The notes under the pieces are model-generated. The model made no database searches. It worked only from the letters and a program-made list of their open reading frames with translations, and was not told where the DNA came from. Positions 29,601 through 39,312 of a stretch of DNA of 64,000 nt are shown here, in pieces. The translations under genes were made by a program, and so were the position numbers. The stretch is from positions 124,001-188,000 of the forward strand of contig JADJOD010000009.1 in assembly GCA_016713985.1 (NCBI GenBank), read 5' to 3'. Numbering within the stretch: the stretch's first letter is position 1; every line of letters begins with the position of its first letter. The DNA comes from Lewinellaceae bacterium (GTDB lineage Bacteria > Bacteroidota > Bacteroidia > Chitinophagales > Saprospiraceae).

Positions 29601-32600
29601 GTGACAAATACCCAAAACGGTTGTACCAAAACCGCTTCCGTAGTGGTAGGCCTGAATATCACACCGCCAACAGCAGTAGTGGCGCCCGGCGGCCAATTGA
29701 CGTGTACGAGCCCGAGCATCCAGCTGAACGGAACGGGATCAAGCGCCGGTCTGAACTATTCCTACGACTGGATACCTTCCAATGGCGGCGCGATCAGCGC
29801 CGGAGGCAATTCACTGAACCCAACGGCTTCCGCTACAGGCAGTTATACTTTGGTGGTGACCAACAACTCAAACGGTTGCACGGCCACCGCATCCACTACG
29901 GTCACCAGTAATGCCAGTCTGCCAACTGCCGTGGCCACACCGTCCGGTATTATTACTTGTCTGGTTCCACAGATTACCCTGAGTGCAAGCGGCTCTTCTT
30001 CCGGGCCCAACTTTACGTATACCTGGAGCACCAATACCGGCCAAATCATCAACCAAAGTAACAACACCGCCACTGTGGGCTCGGCAGGGCAGTACACCCT
30101 GCTGGTTACCAATACATCGAATAACTGTACGGCAACCTTCAACATCGACGTACAGGATGACCTGGCTCCGCCGACGGCCAACGCAGGTATATCGCAAACC
30201 CTGCTTTGTTCGCAACCTTCATTGACACTCGACGGCAGCGGTTCGAGCACAGGACCCAACTTTACATATCAATGGACTACTACCGGAGGTGGTAATTTTA
30301 CCACACCTTCCAATATCCAGAATCCGCAGGTGAACCAGCCGGGCAACTACCAGGTTCTGGTCACCAATACACTCAACGGCTGTACTTCCGTAGCGCAGGT
30401 GCAGATCATTCAGGATGCCAACGATCCTGTGGTGCAAATTGCATCGCCGGGTATGCTGAATTGTATTGTGCCGCAAATCTCGTTGAACGCAGCCGGTTCC
30501 AGCGCGGGCGCGGGTATCTTTTATGACTGGTCAGGCCCGGGTATATTATCGGGTGACAGCACGCTGAACCTCGTCGTCAATGCACCGGGCAACTACAACC
30601 TGGTGATTACCAATACCACAAATGGCTGTACTTCCCAGCAAACGGTGGCCGTAGGCCAGGATATTGTAAATCCGCCGGCCGACGCGGGGCCCAACCAGGT
30701 GCTGAATTGTTATAATCCGGAGCTTCCGCTGGGTGGCCCGGGCAATCCGACCGGGCCGGGTTACACCTTTGCCTGGACGGGCTCCGGCATCACCTCAGGC
30801 GCGGGTACTGCTTCTCCGGTCGCCAATCAGGGGCGGTACATTCACCCTGGTAGTCACCAATACCGCGAACGGTTGTACCACAGTGGATGACGTGCAACTC
30901 ACCACCGACTTCGCCCAACCGGCTGCCAGTGCGGGACCAACCTTCCAGCTGACTTGTCAGCAGGAAACCTTCACCCTGCAGGCCAACGGCAGTTCGGGAC
31001 CGAACTTCACGTATCAGTGGACAACTCCTACGGGTAACATTATCACACCGTCCAACATTCTGACACCTACGGTGGATGCCGCAGGCACATACAGTTTACT
31101 CGTGACCAACACGACCAACGGCTGTACGGCAAATTCCAGCGTACAAATCACCAAAGCGGCTGACGTGCCGACGGCTGTGATCGCCAACCCGGCGGTACTG
31201 ACCTGCGCGCTGCCCAATACCACACTCAGTGGCAACGGCTCCAGCACAGGCCCGGAATTTATCTATCAATGGACGGCGTCCAATGGCGGTAATATCGTCA
31301 GCAATGGCGGCACCCTTGCTCCGACGATCAACGCGCCGGGCACCTATACGTTGTTGGTGACCAACACCACGAACAACTGTACGGAAGACGCTGAAATTCA
31401 GGTAACGCAGGATATTGCACTTCCGGTGATGGATGCGGGTCAGCCGCCTACCATTACCTGTACGAACCTTTCGGTAAATCTTGCGGGATCAGTCACTTCC
31501 ACCGGCAACTTCAATTACCAGTGGACGGCGTCCAACGGCGGAAATATCGTCAACGGGATCAATACCCTGACGCCCACAGTGAATGCCGGAGGTAACTACA
31601 CGCTGGTGGTCACCAACCAGCAGAACGGCTGTTCCAGCACCGATAACCTGATTGTACCGGTGGACCAGGTCGCTCCACTTGCACTTATTTTGCCTCCGAC
31701 CATGCTGACCTGTGCCACCAAAGAAGTGGTGCTTAATGCTTCCGGTTCCAGCTTGGGAAGTAATATGGATTACCTGTGGACAACGACCGGCGGCAGTTTT
31801 GCCGATCTTTCCAACGAACTCCAGCCCATGGTGGACGGCCCGGGCAACTACGTCCTGCTGGTCACCAATACCACCAACGGTTGCACCCAAACCGCTTCCG
31901 TTCAGGTAACGCAGGATATTCAGAACCCGATTGCCAGCGCCGGCACTGACGGCCTGCTAACCTGTGCCGTTACCACACTTCAACTCAACGGATCGGGCTC
32001 CAGCCAAAACGGCAACTTCTCCTATACCTGGTCGGCCACCGGGGGTGGACAGGTTTTGAACGGCGGCAACGGCCTTGCTCCCACGATCGGATCGGGTGGC
32101 ACGTATACCCTTACGGTGCTGAATCAGACCAACGGCTGTACGTCAACCGATATCGCCATTGTAAACGTAGATACCCAGCAGCCGACCATTTCCATCGCGA
32201 CGCCCGGCCAGATCACCTGTACTCAACTCCAGGTGACGCTCAGCGGCAGTTCGCAAGGTGGCCCGAATCCCAGTTATTCCTGGAGTACTACCAATGGAAA
32301 TATCGTCAGCGGTCAGGGCAGCAGCCAGGCTATCGTAAATGCAACAGGCAATTACACCCTGGTGGTTTTGAATAACAACAACGGTTGCTCCAATACGGCT
32401 TCCGTGGCAGTGAGCAATAATGTCGTATTGCCGGCCGCCGAAGCAGGTGCGCCGTTTATGCTAACCTGCTCGGTGGACGAAGTGACCCTGCAGGGTTCCG
32501 GCTCTACCGGCGCCGGCTATGGTTATGCCTGGAGTACCCAGGGCGGCAATATTGTTTCCGGAGGAAATACGCTCACGCCGGTGGTCAACCAACAGGGCAC

Positions 32601-33483
32601 CTATACCCTGACGGTGACTAACCTCGGAACGGGTTGCACCCAAACCGACCAGGCCCAGGTTTCGGTCGAAACGAATATTCCGACCGACTTTATCGTAACC
32701 CTCGACCCGCCATCCTGCAAAGACAACGACGGGGCGATCTCCTTTGAACAGGTAAGCGGTGGCTTCCCACCGTATTTGTATTCGATCAACAACGGGCAGA
32801 CTTTCCTGTCAAAAGTGGACTTTACCAAGATCACTCCGGGGGTTTACGACCTGTGGATTCAGGATGCCAACGGCTGTGAATTCCACAAAATACTCAATGT
32901 GCCCAAGGCGCCGGACCCGGCTGTAACCCTTCCGACGGAGATCAATATCGACTTCGGCGATTCACTGCAACTCGAAGCGGTGCTGCCGCCGGGTTACCCC
33001 CTCGCATTGATCGACACCGTAACCTGGACCCCGCTCACGGGTTTGACTTTCGCCAGCTACAGCATCACGGATTTGCTGACGCCGACGGCCAAACCGTTCA
33101 AACCTACGGAATACCAGGTAACCGTTCAAAGCGGCGACGGCTGCGTAGCCAGCGACCGGGTGCTGATCCGGGTGGATAACGAACCGCACATTTACATTCC
33201 CAACGTGTTTTCACCCTGGGATGAAGATGGCGACAATGATGTGGTTTACATTTTTGCAGATAACAAACAGGTTCGGATGATCAAATCATTTCAGATCTAC
33301 GACCGCTGGGGCGAGCAGGTGTTCGTGAAAGAGAATTTCTTCCCGAACGACCCGGCATATGGTTGGGGCGGTCGCCTTCGCGGCAAGTTGCTTGCTCCCG
33401 CCGTCTTTGTTTATTATGCGGAAATTGAATTGATTGACGGAAGCCTTTTGCTTTTCAAAGGTGACGTCACCATCGCGAAATAA
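26697..33483 (+). CDS. Giant secreted repeat protein with choice-of-anchor L and type IX (gliding-type) C-terminus, apparent frameshift
   Basis: This predicted cell-surface or secreted adhesin-like protein is about 2261 residues long. A signal peptide (about 1-30) is followed by a choice-of-anchor L domain (about 165-380; FVFASEEY-type DYVFASEEYCEYVGSQFNDAFG), a Calx-beta-like module (about 440-515) and two SprB-type repeats (about 690-810). About fourteen Ig/PKD-like repeats of 90-95 residues come next. Each starts near LTC, contains GSGSSTGPNFTYxW and closes with LLVTNTTNGCT. The end is a gliding-motility-associated C-terminal domain (PNVFSPWDEDGDND; IYDRWGEQVF; GDVTIAK), a signal for the type IX secretion system. 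The frame breaks at GGGG 30830-30833 inside repeat 7. Removing one G restores PVANQGGTFTLVVTNTANG. A strong terminator follows. Confidence 0.92.
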
Positions 33484-33536
33484 AGGATCATGTAGCCGCC
33501 GGTCACCCGGCAGCGGTTGTAGTAAAATCTAATTTG

Positions 33537-33570
33537 GCCGCAAATCCGATACCGGATTTGCGGCTTTTTT
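33537..33570 (+). terminator. Rho-independent terminator of the surface-protein gene
   Basis: A perfect 12-bp stem (GCCGCAAATCCG at 33537-33548 with CGGATTTGCGGC at 33553-33564) has a 4-base loop and is followed by six T. It is 54 bp after the stop codon. Confidence 0.92.
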
Positions 33571-33665
33571 AATACGGCTGTCGAAATAATACTTACTTCA
33601 AACGTCCGATGCCCTATTTTCGCAGGAAATTTTCAGAACCAATATCCAATCAAACTTTTCAAACT

Positions 33666-34259
33666 ATGACGGACTTTCGCAAATACCTCCCGCTTATCCT
33701 GCTTGCCCTGGCAGCCGTGCTTGTTTTTAGTATGTGCGGCTCTTATAACAGCGCTGTAAGCAAGGATGAAAACGTAAAAAAAGCCTGGTCGCAGGTGGAA
33801 AACCAATACCAACGCCGCGCCGACCTGATCCCCAACCTGGTAAACACGGTAAAAGGATACGCCAATTTTGAACAACAAACGCTGCAACAGGTGGTACAGG
33901 CCCGCGCTTCCGCCACCCAGGTAAAAATAGATGCCAACAACCTGACGCCCGAAGCCATTCAGCGGTTCGAGCAGGCCCAACAGGGTTTGTCCGGCGCTTT
34001 GAGCCGCTTGCTGGCTGTTACGGAAAACTATCCCGACCTGAAAGCCAATCAGAATTTTCTCGACCTGCAGAAGCAACTGGAAGGAACGGAAAACCGGATT
34101 TCAGTGGAACGCAAAAACTTCAACGAATCCGTGCAGGACTACAACGCCTATATCCGCCGTTTCCCGACCAATCTGATTGCCGGCATGTTCGGCTTTTCAC
34201 CCAGGGGGTACTTCCAGGCCGCGGCAGGTTCGGATAAAGCGCCGCAAGTGCAGTTTTAG
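33666..34259 (+). CDS. lemA: LemA family protein
   Basis: LemA proteins have one N-terminal membrane helix and a helical bundle facing the periplasm; their role is poorly known. The 197-residue protein shows the helix (YLPLILLALAAVLVFSMCG, about 6-24) and the family core DENVKKAWSQVENQYQRRAD, LIPNLVNTVKGYANFE and AVTENYPDLKANQNFLDLQK. It ends with the typical YNAYIRRFPTNLIAGMFGF. The ATG at 33666 is chosen because it begins just before the membrane helix. Two TPM-domain genes follow at short spacing (18 and 23 bp), the usual LemA-TPM-TPM cluster of Bacteroidota. Confidence 0.95.
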   Translation: MTDFRKYLPLILLALAAVLVFSMCGSYNSAVSKDENVKKAWSQVENQYQRRADLIPNLVNTVKGYANFEQQTLQQVVQARASATQVKIDANNLTPEAIQRFEQAQQGLSGALSRLLAVTENYPDLKANQNFLDLQKQLEGTENRISVERKNFNESVQDYNAYIRRFPTNLIAGMFGFSPRGYFQAAAGSDKAPQVQF

Positions 34260-34277
34260 TCGCTTCAAACCAAAAAG

Positions 34278-34706
34278 ATGCTGTTCACCAAAGAAGAAGA
34301 ATCCCGCATCATACAGGCCATACGTGCGGCTGAACGCCGGACTTCCGGGGAAATCCGGGTGTTCGTGGAAGACTTTTGTATCCGCGATCACCCGGTGGAA
34401 CGGGCCGCCGAAGTGTTCCAGTTGTTCGGAATGTTTAATACAAGCGCCCGCAACGGTGTTTTGATTTACTTAGCCGAAAAATCGCATCAATTTGCCATTT
34501 GGGGCGATACAGGTATTCACGAGCGGGTTGGGTTCCGATTTTGGGACGACGAAAAACACCTGCTCCGCGATCACCTTCAACGCGATGAAGCTGCGCTGGG
34601 CGTTTGTCACGTGATCGACCAGATCGGAGAACGGCTGCGGCATCATTTCCCCATTGACGAAGACAAAGACGAAAATGAACTACCCGATGAAATTATTTAC
34701 GGTTGA
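34278..34706 (+). CDS. TPM-domain protein (short form)
   Basis: The 142-residue protein is almost entirely one TPM domain, a fold found in plant Psb32-like proteins and in many bacterial membrane proteins next to LemA. It has no signal peptide or membrane helix, so it is probably cytoplasmic. Visible family features are TKEEESRIIQAIRAAERRTS, GEIRVFVEDFC, ARNGVLIYLAEKSHQFAIWG and DTGIHERVG. The C-terminus is acidic (DEDKDENELPDEI). The ATG at 34278 follows the lemA stop by 18 bp. Confidence 0.9.
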   Translation: MLFTKEEESRIIQAIRAAERRTSGEIRVFVEDFCIRDHPVERAAEVFQLFGMFNTSARNGVLIYLAEKSHQFAIWGDTGIHERVGFRFWDDEKHLLRDHLQRDEAALGVCHVIDQIGERLRHHFPIDEDKDENELPDEIIYG

Positions 34707-34729
34707 CGGTGGGCGGCGACTGAACAAGG

Positions 34730-35518
34730 TTGCTGCCTTGCTTGCCCCTGCTCCTGCAACTGTTCCTGCCCCTGTCGCTTTCCGCTCAGGATGACAAGGA
34801 TATTTTTCCCAAAAAACCCGACCCTGCCGTTTATGTGCACGACTACGCCGGGTGGCTTTCCGATGCGGAGCGTATCGGGCTGGAGCAAAAACTTGTGCGG
34901 TATTACGATTCCACATCCACCCAGATCGTGGTGATGATCCGGTCGGATATCGGCGACTACGACAAGGCGTCTTACGCTTTTGAATTGGGCAACCGCTGGG
35001 GCATCGGCCGGAAAAGCAAAAACAACGGTGTGGTGCTACTCGTCAAAACCGAACAACCCGGCCGGGGCGCTTTTATTGCAACGGGTTACGGGGTGGAAGG
35101 TGCCTTGCCCGATATTACCGCCGGGCGGATTATTCGCAATACCATGATCCCCTACTTTAAGCAGGAGCGTTATGCGGAAGGTATCGAGGCGGGGGTTGAT
35201 GACATCATCAGCGCTTTGTCGGGAGAATTTAAAAATGATGGCAAACAGCGAGATGGGGCTGGCGCGATCGTTTTAGTGGTGTTCCTCATCATTTTACTCA
35301 TCATATTGTTCGTCGGATTTTCCATTTGGCGCTCTAAAAAAAGCGGCACCTGGTATACTGACCTCGGCCCGATGTCGGGTCGCCGCGGAAACACCTGGGG
35401 TGGCGGCGGCTGGGGTGGCTGGGGTGGCGGAAGCGGCGGTGGGGGTTGGGGCGGCGGCGGGGGCGGCTCCTTTGGCGGAGGCTCCTTTGGTGGCGGGGGC
35501 GCCGGCGGCGACTGGTAA
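34730..35518 (+). CDS. TPM-domain membrane protein with glycine-rich tail (YgcG type)
   Basis: The protein has a signal-like hydrophobic start (LLLQLFLPLSLSAQ), a periplasmic TPM domain (about 30-170; YVHDYAGWLSDAERIGLEQK, RKSKNNGVVLLVKTEQPGRG, TGYGVEGALPDITAGRI) and one membrane helix (about 183-205). A Gly-rich tail (GGGWGGWGGG ... GGAGGDW) follows. The only start in this frame is TTG 34730, directly after an in-frame TGA. An ATG at 34687 lies in a different frame, so either a rare TTG start or a missing base near 34700-34730 is involved. It is third in the LemA cluster. Confidence 0.88.
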   Translation: MLPCLPLLLQLFLPLSLSAQDDKDIFPKKPDPAVYVHDYAGWLSDAERIGLEQKLVRYYDSTSTQIVVMIRSDIGDYDKASYAFELGNRWGIGRKSKNNGVVLLVKTEQPGRGAFIATGYGVEGALPDITAGRIIRNTMIPYFKQERYAEGIEAGVDDIISALSGEFKNDGKQRDGAGAIVLVVFLIILLIILFVGFSIWRSKKSGTWYTDLGPMSGRRGNTWGGGGWGGWGGGSGGGGWGGGGGGSFGGGSFGGGGAGGDW

Positions 35519-35612
35519 ACCGGTTGAACGGCAATCTGATTTTCCGCCTAACCGGCTCACAATAAACACTTTATGGCGAAAACTAAAACATCGCATTCGC
35601 CGCTTTTAAACG

Positions 35613-35999
35613 ATGAGTATACAACAAGTTCCTATTTTTGTAGCATCTTCCGAGGTACACGGACAAGGCGTTTTTGCAGCCCGGGAAATTGAAGCAGGGG
35701 AAGTGATCGAAGTGTGCCCGATCATTTTATTTCCCGTATCCCAGTTGGAACACGTGCGAAAAACTGTGCTGGACGATTATTATTTCGACTGGGGAGACAA
35801 AGGAGAATGGTATGCGTTCTGCCTCGGTTACGGTTCGTTGTACAACCATTCATACGAACCCAATGCCGAGTACGGGATGGATTTTGAAGCGCAAACCATT
35901 GATTTTTATTGTATTAAAAATATCCCTGCGGGAGAAGAAATCTTTATCAACTACAACGGCGATGCGGACAACCGCACAAAAGTCTGGTTTGAAAAATAA
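35613..35999 (+). CDS. SET-domain protein (putative lysine methyltransferase)
   Basis: SET domains transfer a methyl group from S-adenosylmethionine to lysine side chains. The 128-residue protein is a bare SET domain. It shows the N-terminal VHGQGVFAAREIEAGEVIEV, the central knot motif GSLYNHSYEPNAEYG (NHS...PNA) and the catalytic-site tail IPAGEEIFINYNG with the conserved Tyr. There is no membrane or DNA-binding segment. The target is unknown. The next gene, xseB, starts at the base after its stop, so the two are probably translated together. Confidence 0.9.
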   Translation: MSIQQVPIFVASSEVHGQGVFAAREIEAGEVIEVCPIILFPVSQLEHVRKTVLDDYYFDWGDKGEWYAFCLGYGSLYNHSYEPNAEYGMDFEAQTIDFYCIKNIPAGEEIFINYNGDADNRTKVWFEK

Positions 36000-36197
36000 A
36001 TGAAAAAGCAGCCGGAACAACTCAGTTATGAATCCGCTTTTGCCGAACTTCAGCAGATCGTCCGGGTCTTGCAGGATGACGTGGTTGGTATTGACGAACT
36101 GACCGCCAAAATTGCCCGGGCCACCGAACTCATCCGGTTTTGCCGGGAGCGTTTGCGCAGCACGGAAGAGGAGATCGGCAAACTCACTGATCTGTAA
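36000..36197 (+). CDS. xseB: Exodeoxyribonuclease VII small subunit
   Basis: XseB is the small subunit of exonuclease VII, which degrades single-stranded DNA in both directions. The 65-residue helical protein matches the family: LSYESAFAELQQIVRVLQDD, then DELTAKIARATELIRFCRERL and EEEIGKL. The ATG at 36000 directly follows the SET gene's TAA. The large subunit xseA is not in this window, which is common in Bacteroidota. A hairpin terminator follows at 36202. Confidence 0.94.
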   Translation: MKKQPEQLSYESAFAELQQIVRVLQDDVVGIDELTAKIARATELIRFCRERLRSTEEEIGKLTDL

Positions 36198-36201
36198 TCA
36201 A

Positions 36202-36244
36202 CGATTTGTACCGGCAGCCCCGAAAACGCCGCCGGTACAAATCG
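36202..36244. terminator. Bidirectional hairpin terminator between convergent genes
   Basis: A perfect 14-bp inverted repeat, CGATTTGTACCGGC (36202-36215) and GCCGGTACAAATCG (36231-36244), separates xseB from the convergent outer-membrane protein gene. A short TTTTA follows on the plus strand. Confidence 0.8.
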
Positions 36245-36247
36245 GTT

Positions 36248-36781
36248 TTATTTCCTGCTGAACTTATCCCATACTTCCCAGTCCTTTATTTTTTTGCGCT
36301 CCCGTTTGGCAAGAATGTACCGCACCGAGACGGAAGCGCCCGTCCACTCAAAAGGATGGACCTGATCGCCGGACAGGTGAAGTTCGGGTTTCCAGTCGAA
36401 AGCAAAATTCAGGCGGCCGAGGCTCAATTCCAGTCCGCCGATACCCGTCAGGCCAAATACATTGTCTTCGACCTGGCCGGTTTCCGTGCGGCTGGCTTCA
36501 CTTTTAAAATAGTAGTGTGCGCCCGCGCCGGCGTAGAGATTAATACCGCGGAACAGGATTTTCTGGTGGCGTTCGCCCAGCAAGGTCACCCCGATCTCGT
36601 CCGAACGAAGCGGGGTGTGGAGAATGCCCTCCACGGTCCAGTTGCCCGCGATGTGTTGTTGAACCGTAAAGTTGATGCCGTTGTCGAGGCGGATACCGGC
36701 GGCGGTTTTATAGGATTGACCGAAGGCGAGGTGGTTGAAAAGGGCCAGGAACGGGATCAAAAGAAAGCGTGTATTTTTCAT
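36248..36781 (-). CDS. Small outer-membrane beta-barrel protein
   Basis: The 177-residue protein has a signal peptide (FLLIPFLALFNHLAFGQ). It then alternates polar and hydrophobic residues in strands such as YKTAAGIRLDNGINFTVQQH, WTVEGILHTPL, INLYAGAGAHYYF and GIGGLELSLGRLNFAFDWKP. The penultimate strand ends near ASVSVRYIL and a basic tail follows. This looks like an eight-stranded OmpW/OmpA-like barrel. The function is unknown. The ATG at 36781 is the natural start for the signal peptide. Confidence 0.82.
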   Translation of the reverse strand: MKNTRFLLIPFLALFNHLAFGQSYKTAAGIRLDNGINFTVQQHIAGNWTVEGILHTPLRSDEIGVTLLGERHQKILFRGINLYAGAGAHYYFKSEASRTETGQVEDNVFGLTGIGGLELSLGRLNFAFDWKPELHLSGDQVHPFEWTGASVSVRYILAKRERKKIKDWEVWDKFSRK

Positions 36782-36935
36782 ATTGTTGTGCCGGTTAGTC
36801 GTTTGCGTTTGATACGACTAAAAAACGGGGGGGGCGGCTCCGCTATTTCCGTTGAAATTCGGCTTTAAAGTTTTTTTAACCGGAAGGGTGCTATTTTCGC
36901 CCGACTGTATAAGAATTCGTTAAAAAAACTGTGCT

Positions 36936-37772
36936 TTGGTTGCTTATTGGTATCGCTTTCGCCAGTTACTGGGCTTTTACCGCCGCGCCGTGACGAAATA
37001 CCAGATCCACTCGCCTTTTGTGTTCGGGTTGGTGAATGAAGTATTACACGACGACCGCTGGTATTATGCTTTCCGGGATATTGAACAGCTGCGCAGGCAG
37101 ATGCTTCAAAGCGGCATCGAACTCGAAGTCCGGGATTTTGGCGCCGGTGCGGCAGGTGTGGAAAATGTGGAAGCTGGGGTATTGCGGAAAGTCTCCCTGA
37201 AATCGCTGGCGGGTAACGTGGCAAGTTCGCCCGTTCAGGGTCGCATGTTGTTTCGCATAGCCAACTTTCTGGGGCCAAAAACCATGCTTGAACTCGGCAC
37301 TTCCGCCGGAATAGGCGCCTTGTACCTCGCATCTGCCGTTCGGTCAGCAAAGGTGATTACGCTGGAAGCTAGTCCGGAATGTGCCCGGGTCGCCCGCACC
37401 CACTTCGATTTGTTGGGACTGAAAAACGTGGAAATCATGACGGGTACTTTTAAGGAAACACTTCCCGGGGCGCTCGCTCAGTTGCAACACCTTGATTTTG
37501 TGTTTATTGACGGTAATCACCGCCCGGAACCAACGCTGAAATATTTTGAAACCTGTTTGCCCTGTGCAACGGAAAAAGCCGTTTTTGTATTCGACGATGT
37601 ATACTGGTCCGCTGGAATGGAAAAGGCCTGGCGACAAATTCAAAATCACCCGCGTGTTACCCTGACCATCGATTTTTTTGATCTTTCCCTTGCTTTTATC
37701 AACCCCGATTTTCGGGAAAAACAACATTTTCGCGTGGTTTCTTCTGCCCTGAAGCCCTGGAAAGTGTTTTAA
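36936..37772 (+). CDS. Class I SAM-dependent methyltransferase (O-methyltransferase-like)
   Basis: The 278-residue protein has a helical N-terminus (VTKYQIHSPFVFGLVNEVL) and a Rossmann methyltransferase core. Motif I is MLELGTSAGIGALYLASA (about 110-127), the acidic adenosine-binding residue is in VITLEASPEC, and the metal or active-site-like VFIDGNHRPEPTLKYFE lies near 190, with VFDDVYWSAGM after it. This matches O-methyltransferases acting on small molecules; the substrate is unknown. The only start is a TTG at 36936, with no ATG upstream in frame, so the exact N-terminus is uncertain. Confidence 0.87.
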   Translation: MVAYWYRFRQLLGFYRRAVTKYQIHSPFVFGLVNEVLHDDRWYYAFRDIEQLRRQMLQSGIELEVRDFGAGAAGVENVEAGVLRKVSLKSLAGNVASSPVQGRMLFRIANFLGPKTMLELGTSAGIGALYLASAVRSAKVITLEASPECARVARTHFDLLGLKNVEIMTGTFKETLPGALAQLQHLDFVFIDGNHRPEPTLKYFETCLPCATEKAVFVFDDVYWSAGMEKAWRQIQNHPRVTLTIDFFDLSLAFINPDFREKQHFRVVSSALKPWKVF

Positions 37773-37864
37773 GAGCCTCTCCAAAAACCTCCATTGGCCT
37801 GAAAAACCCATTTTATGTAATAATCTGGCCTTTTCAGCCTCAAAGGAGGTTTTCGGACAGGCTC
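37773..37864. terminator. Intergenic hairpin after the methyltransferase gene
   Basis: Inverted 20-bp arms (37773-37792 and 37845-37864; GAGCCTCTCC.AAAACCTCC type) differ at two positions and start directly at the stop codon of the methyltransferase gene. There is no T-run after it, so it may act as a stabilising hairpin rather than a true terminator. Confidence 0.6.
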
Positions 37865-37877
37865 AAAACGCTGAAAA

Positions 37878-39218
37878 ATGCAACTCGACCTCACGTACCG
37901 CCAGATCTGGAAAATATCTGCTCCCATAATGCTCGGATCGGCGGCGCAAAACGTCATTGCACTCAGCGATGCCGTGTTGTTGTACCACAAGGGAGAGGTG
38001 GAATTTGCGGCGATCGGTTTTGCGGGTGTTTTTTACATCACCATTGCCGCCATCGGTTATTCCTTTTCGCGGGGCGGCCAGATCATCATCGCCCGGAGAA
38101 TGGGAGAAAAACGCCCGGAGGTGGTGGGCCATATTTTTCACACGATGCTGTTGTTTGAACTGGCCCTGGCTTTGTTGATGTGGGCATTCATGCGCTATTC
38201 CACCCCCTGGTTTTTTCATTTATTCCTCGATCATTCCCCCGAAATTTATACAAAAGCGCTGGAATACATCCATTACCGGGCCTACGGCGTCTTTTTCAGC
38301 TACGGCGGCATCGCGTTGATCTCTTTATACAGCGGTATTGCGCGGCCGGGCATCATCCTGGCCGACACCCTCGTGCTCGCGATCATCAACCTCGTACTCA
38401 ATTACGGCCTGATTTTCGGCGCTTTCGGCTTGCCGGCCATGGGTATCGGCGGGTCCGGCCTGGCGAGCAGCATTGCCGAAGGGGTTGCTTTCGTGGTGTT
38501 TGTTACTTATATGTTGTTCGACCATAAAACCCGCCCGATGCGGATTTTTACCTGGCCCCGGCCGGACTGGCCGCTGACGAAGCAGCAACTCAACCTGGCG
38601 CTTCCGGTGGTGGCCAATGCCGCCGTCGGGCAGGGTAGTTGGGTGTTTTTTTTCGGCATGGTGGAAAATCTGGGCGCCCGGGCACTGGCGGTATCCAATC
38701 TGGCCCGCACGGTTTACCTGCTGTTGTCTATTCCGATGTGGGGTTTTTCTTCGGGGGTAAATACACTCGTCAGCAATCTGATCGGGCAGGGGCGGCACCA
38801 GGAGGTGCTGGCCGCCGCCTGGAAAACCGGCAAGTTTTGCTGGGCCGTTTCGATGATTATGGCGGTTCCAATCCTGTTATTCCCCGGCAAAGTGTTGTAC
38901 CCGCTGCTGGGCAAATCGGATATGAGCCTGATCGGCGAAACGCAGCCGGTTTTTTACCTGTTGTTGCTGATCCTGTCGCTCGCTACGGTGGGTGTGGTAT
39001 TTATGAATGCTCTCGCCGGCACGGGAGCCACCTGGTTCGGGCTCAAACTTCAGGCGCTGACGGTGTTCGTTTACCTGGCCTATATTTATATTGTCACGAA
39101 TTATACCGCGCTGAGTTTGCCCTGGGTGTGGATGGCGGAGGTATTATACTGGATATTGATGATTGTCATGGTGTTGTACTACCTGCGCACCGAACACTGG
39201 CACCGGATGGAGTTTTGA
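37878..39218 (+). CDS. MATE-family efflux transporter
   Basis: MATE proteins export drugs or metabolites in exchange for H+ or Na+ in the inner membrane. The 446-residue protein has about twelve hydrophobic segments in two similar halves. It begins LTYRQIWKISAPIMLGSAAQ, typical of the family, with SFSRGGQIIIARRMGEKRPE in the first half and SSGVNTLVSNLIGQGRHQEV in the second. The ATG at 37878 gives this start. The substrate cannot be predicted. The downstream ATP-grasp gene follows after 94 bp. Confidence 0.92.
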   Translation: MQLDLTYRQIWKISAPIMLGSAAQNVIALSDAVLLYHKGEVEFAAIGFAGVFYITIAAIGYSFSRGGQIIIARRMGEKRPEVVGHIFHTMLLFELALALLMWAFMRYSTPWFFHLFLDHSPEIYTKALEYIHYRAYGVFFSYGGIALISLYSGIARPGIILADTLVLAIINLVLNYGLIFGAFGLPAMGIGGSGLASSIAEGVAFVVFVTYMLFDHKTRPMRIFTWPRPDWPLTKQQLNLALPVVANAAVGQGSWVFFFGMVENLGARALAVSNLARTVYLLLSIPMWGFSSGVNTLVSNLIGQGRHQEVLAAAWKTGKFCWAVSMIMAVPILLFPGKVLYPLLGKSDMSLIGETQPVFYLLLLILSLATVGVVFMNALAGTGATWFGLKLQALTVFVYLAYIYIVTNYTALSLPWVWMAEVLYWILMIVMVLYYLRTEHWHRMEF

Positions 39219-39312
39219 CAAAAACCCCAAATGTTACGCCGGTAACCGGAATCGTGGAGCAGCCGGAAGAAATTTGTACGTTCATTCCAAAACAAGAACA
39301 TTTTCGATCCCT

